From JBBSHS01 sp038232515 (lineage in GTDB: Bacteria > Actinomycetota > Acidimicrobiia > Acidimicrobiales > JAUJNH01): a DNA stretch of 16,325 bases. Position 1 is the stretch's first letter. The number at the start of each line of letters is the position of its first letter. The stretch is from NCBI GenBank assembly GCA_038232515.1, contig JBBSHS010000061.1, positions 1 through 16,325 on the forward strand, written 5' to 3'. A program made the position numbers and the translations under genes. Below are positions 14,628-16,325 of the stretch, piece by piece. The notes beneath the pieces are model-generated. The model ran no database searches and had not been told where the DNA came from. It was given only the letters and a program-made list of their open reading frames with translations.

Positions 14628-15842
14628 CTACGACGCCTCCCGTGTCGGTTCGATCGGGATGGGCCCGATGCCGTCGGCCGGTTCCGGCGGCACGGTCGTC
14701 TTGCCGCCGCCCTCGGAGGCAGCGTCGTCGTTCACCTTCTCGTTCTCGTTGAGGGGCACCTCGTCGGCGCCGAGCGTGGGCCTGGGCTTCAACTGCCCGC
14801 GGTGGTTGTCCCATGAGTCGCGCACCACCACCTGGATGACGCCGGCGGCCGGGATGGCCAGGAGGGCGCCGAGGAAGCCGAACAGCTCGACGCCGATGAG
14901 CACGCTGACTAGGACGGCGAGCGGGTTGAGGCGCACCGTCTTGGCCATGATCGTGACCTGCAGCACGTGGTTCTCGAACTGCTGGTACGCGACGAAGATG
15001 GCGATCATGATGATGCCTTTGACCGGCGAGGCCAGGGCCGCCACCATCACCGCCGGAATGGCGCCCAAGGTGGCCCCGACGAGCGGGATCAGGTCGGCGA
15101 AGAAGACCCAGAGCGACAACACGGCCCGGAATTGCACCCCGAGGATCCACAGGCTGAGGAACGTCATGACGGAGGCGATGAGGGAGATGAGCAGGTTGCC
15201 GGCGACGTAGCCGGTCACGGCCCGAGCCGAGTCGGCGGCCACCTTGCGGAGACGTTGGCGATAGCGCGGCGGCAGTGCGTTGAGCCCGCTGTCGGCCATG
15301 CCGGGCCCTACGGCCAGCATCAAGAAGGCCAGCACGATGATGGTGACGATGGCCGCCACCGTGCTGGCCAGCTTGCGGGCGATGGAGGCGGCGGGCTTGC
15401 CCGCGCTCGACAGGGCGGCCTTGAACTTGTCCTGGTTCTTGGAGATGTAGTTGTCGATCCTGTACTTGTGGACCAGGTGGCCGACGGCGCCGCGGCCCGC
15501 CTTGGCGTCGTCCACGTAGCGGGGAAAATTGTCGGCGAAGTGGCTGACCTGGTCGACGATCGGACGGATGAAGGCATAGAGGGCGGCCGAGAGCACCGCC
15601 GCGCCGACGACGAAGGTGAGCAGAATGGCCAGAGACCGGCGGAGGTGGAGGCGGCGCTGGAAGAAGTCGACCACGGGAGTGAGGATCAACGCTATGAAGG
15701 CGGCCACCACCAGCCAGCTGATGATCCGGGCCAGCTTCATGACGATCAACCCGGCCACGACGGTGCCCAGGACCATGGCGATGGTGGCGGCGATCGTGCG
15801 TACCGGGACGGGCCGTCGCGTTGCTCCCTCCGGCGACGACAT
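14628..15842 (-). CDS. AI-2E family (PerM-type) membrane transporter
   Basis: A 404-aa polytopic membrane protein of the AI-2E/UPF0118 permease family. It has an N-terminal helix pair (IAATIAMVLGTVVAGLIVMK, then ISWLVVAAFIALILTPVVDF), a central soluble region (~90-180, VSHFADNFPRYVDDAK to the KYRIDNYISKNQDKFK segment), and a C-terminal bundle with the family phrases LIPLVGATLGAIPAVMVA, AYQQFENHVLQ and LLAIPAAGVIQVV. The ~60-residue C-terminus is soluble and charged. Members export varied small molecules or ions; no substrate can be named. ATG 15842 is chosen because a TACGCT -10 lies eight bases upstream, with the same spacing as gpsA; the longer frame (to 16001) would run through the divergent gene. 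Confidence 0.9.
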   Translation of the reverse strand: MSSPEGATRRPVPVRTIAATIAMVLGTVVAGLIVMKLARIISWLVVAAFIALILTPVVDFFQRRLHLRRSLAILLTFVVGAAVLSAALYAFIRPIVDQVSHFADNFPRYVDDAKAGRGAVGHLVHKYRIDNYISKNQDKFKAALSSAGKPAASIARKLASTVAAIVTIIVLAFLMLAVGPGMADSGLNALPPRYRQRLRKVAADSARAVTGYVAGNLLISLIASVMTFLSLWILGVQFRAVLSLWVFFADLIPLVGATLGAIPAVMVAALASPVKGIIMIAIFVAYQQFENHVLQVTIMAKTVRLNPLAVLVSVLIGVELFGFLGALLAIPAAGVIQVVVRDSWDNHRGQLKPRPTLGADEVPLNENEKVNDDAASEGGGKTTVPPEPADGIGPIPIEPTREAS

Positions 15843-15850
15843 GGTCGGCC

Positions 15851-15856
15851 AGCGTA
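15851..15856 (-). promoter_or_regulatory. -10 element of a leaderless AI-2E permease promoter
   Basis: TACGCT on the minus strand is followed by eight bases and ATG 15842, identical in hexamer and spacing to the gpsA element. No Shine-Dalgarno is present. Confidence 0.5.
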
Positions 15857-15899
15857 CGCCGGGGCCGGTCGCAGATGGATCATCCACGGGCCCACCGGC

Positions 15900-15905
15900 T
15901 ACCGT
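15900..15905 (+). promoter_or_regulatory. Possible -10 element for the 103-aa protein gene
   Basis: TACCGT fits TANNNT and ends ten bases before ATG 15916. It would give a message with a very short leader. Weaker than the other examples because of the spacing. Confidence 0.3.
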
Positions 15906-15915
15906 CGGCGACGGC

Positions 15916-16227
15916 ATGGGCCAGTCGATCAATGTCGTCGAGAAGAGCGGTTCGGCACCGGGTGTGGCCCGGTTCGAGCTCAACCGCTCGCTCACCAGCA
16001 TGGCCCACCTGCGTTACGACCAGGGAGACGACATCAGCGGCGCCCGGCCGCCCGACGAGCTGGCCCGCCGGCTGCTGGCCACCGGCAAGGTGGCCACCGT
16101 GCACATGTACTCCAACGTCGTCACCGTCGAGCTGAGGCCGTTCCAGTCGACCGCCGGCCTGATCGACGTGGTCCGCAGGCTCTACACGCACTACCTCGAG
16201 GGCGTGGTCCCCAAGAAGTTCGACTGA
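15916..16227 (+). CDS. Small soluble protein resembling the Nfu/NifU N-terminal domain
   Basis: A 103-aa protein starting MGQSINVVEKSGSAPGVARF. The middle reads ARFELNRSLTSMAHLRYDQG, then PDELARRLLATGKVATVHMY and SNVVTVELRPFQS, ending in LYTHYLEGVVPKKFD. The pattern FELNRSL - PxxELARxLLATGxV - VTVEL resembles the Nfu N-terminal domain found beside iron-sulfur scaffold modules, but there is no CxxC scaffold half, so any such role is speculative. ATG 15916 is chosen for its closeness to the conserved part and the upstream TACCGT; the open frame upstream is a shadow of the AI-2E gene. Divergent from the AI-2E permease with a 73-bp gap. The gene is complete. Confidence 0.7.
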   Translation: MGQSINVVEKSGSAPGVARFELNRSLTSMAHLRYDQGDDISGARPPDELARRLLATGKVATVHMYSNVVTVELRPFQSTAGLIDVVRRLYTHYLEGVVPKKFD

Positions 16228-16249
16228 ACCAGAGCCGCGTGAGTGTGTA

Positions 16250-16325
16250 GGGTGGGGGGGCGAAGCGGGCGAGATGGGCCCCGGGAGACAACCCGACACC
16301 CCCAGAACTAAGAAAACCACCCCCA
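16250..16325. other. Unreliable 3' end of the window
   Basis: After the last stop the sequence turns into G-runs (seven or more G at 16254-16260) and then an AC-rich stretch unlike the rest of the window (CACCCCCA end). No gene or motif is seen. Like the 5' end, it may be a low-quality contig end. Confidence 0.4.

Noticed and set aside
14967..16250. 427-aa open frame on the plus strand
   Set aside because: Mirror of the AI-2E permease, no motif.

Overview
The window is GC-rich (about 70%) and reads as a chromosomal stretch of an actinobacterium, plausibly an uncultured Acidimicrobiia-like lineage. Four things suggest this: a coenzyme F420 gene (cofC), an HU protein with a long Lys/Ala/Thr tail, several starts that look leaderless (TANNNT 6-8 nt before the start codon), and the gene set polyphosphate kinase - hup - cofC - gpsA. 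Mycobacteria keep a similar set (hupB, mutT1, ppk1, fbiD/cofC, gpsA). The class-level assignment is inference. I see no phage, transposase, CRISPR array, tRNA or rRNA.

Layout. Bases 1 to ~119 are almost pure G/C and look like a degenerate contig end. They run into a truncated ABC transporter ATPase gene (minus). Next are thiC (minus) under a clear TPP riboswitch, and a PPK2-type polyphosphate kinase with an extra N-terminal domain (minus). A divergent hup follows. It converges on a minus-strand pair, cofC then a PIG-L/LmbE deacetylase. gpsA diverges from cofC and is followed by an RpiB/LacAB-like isomerase, a lipoprotein with an additional transmembrane helix, and rnhB. A perfect 10-bp hairpin spans the lipoprotein/rnhB junction.

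From 8.6 to 10.3 kb the sequence is loose. It holds two tiny single-pass membrane protein ORFs, an LLM-type (F420-dependent-like) oxidoreductase pseudogene with a stop, a frameshift and an internal deletion, a possible 58-aa zinc-ribbon ORF, and about 390 bases with nothing I recognise. From 10.3 kb there is a two-domain protein (MGDG-synthase/MurG-type glycosyltransferase plus an apparently inactive NodB-like domain, minus), divergent from a DMT-family transporter. Then come a short possible leader ORF overlapping a small membrane protein, lgt, a convergent AI-2E family permease, and a divergent ~103-aa protein resembling the Nfu N-terminal domain. The last ~75 bases look like another unreliable end.

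Most genes are housekeeping: thiamin, phosphate/energy, F420, glycerophospholipid, lipoprotein maturation and DNA/RNA maintenance. The lgt product would lipidate the lipoprotein encoded upstream. CofC indicates that F420 is made even though the one F420-type oxidoreductase gene here is broken. I do not see a clearly new multi-gene system. The best second-look items are the glycosyltransferase-pseudodeacetylase fusion, the PPK2 fusion in the place where ppk1 is usual, the hairpin at the rnhB start, the Cys-containing short ORF, and the two mini membrane proteins.
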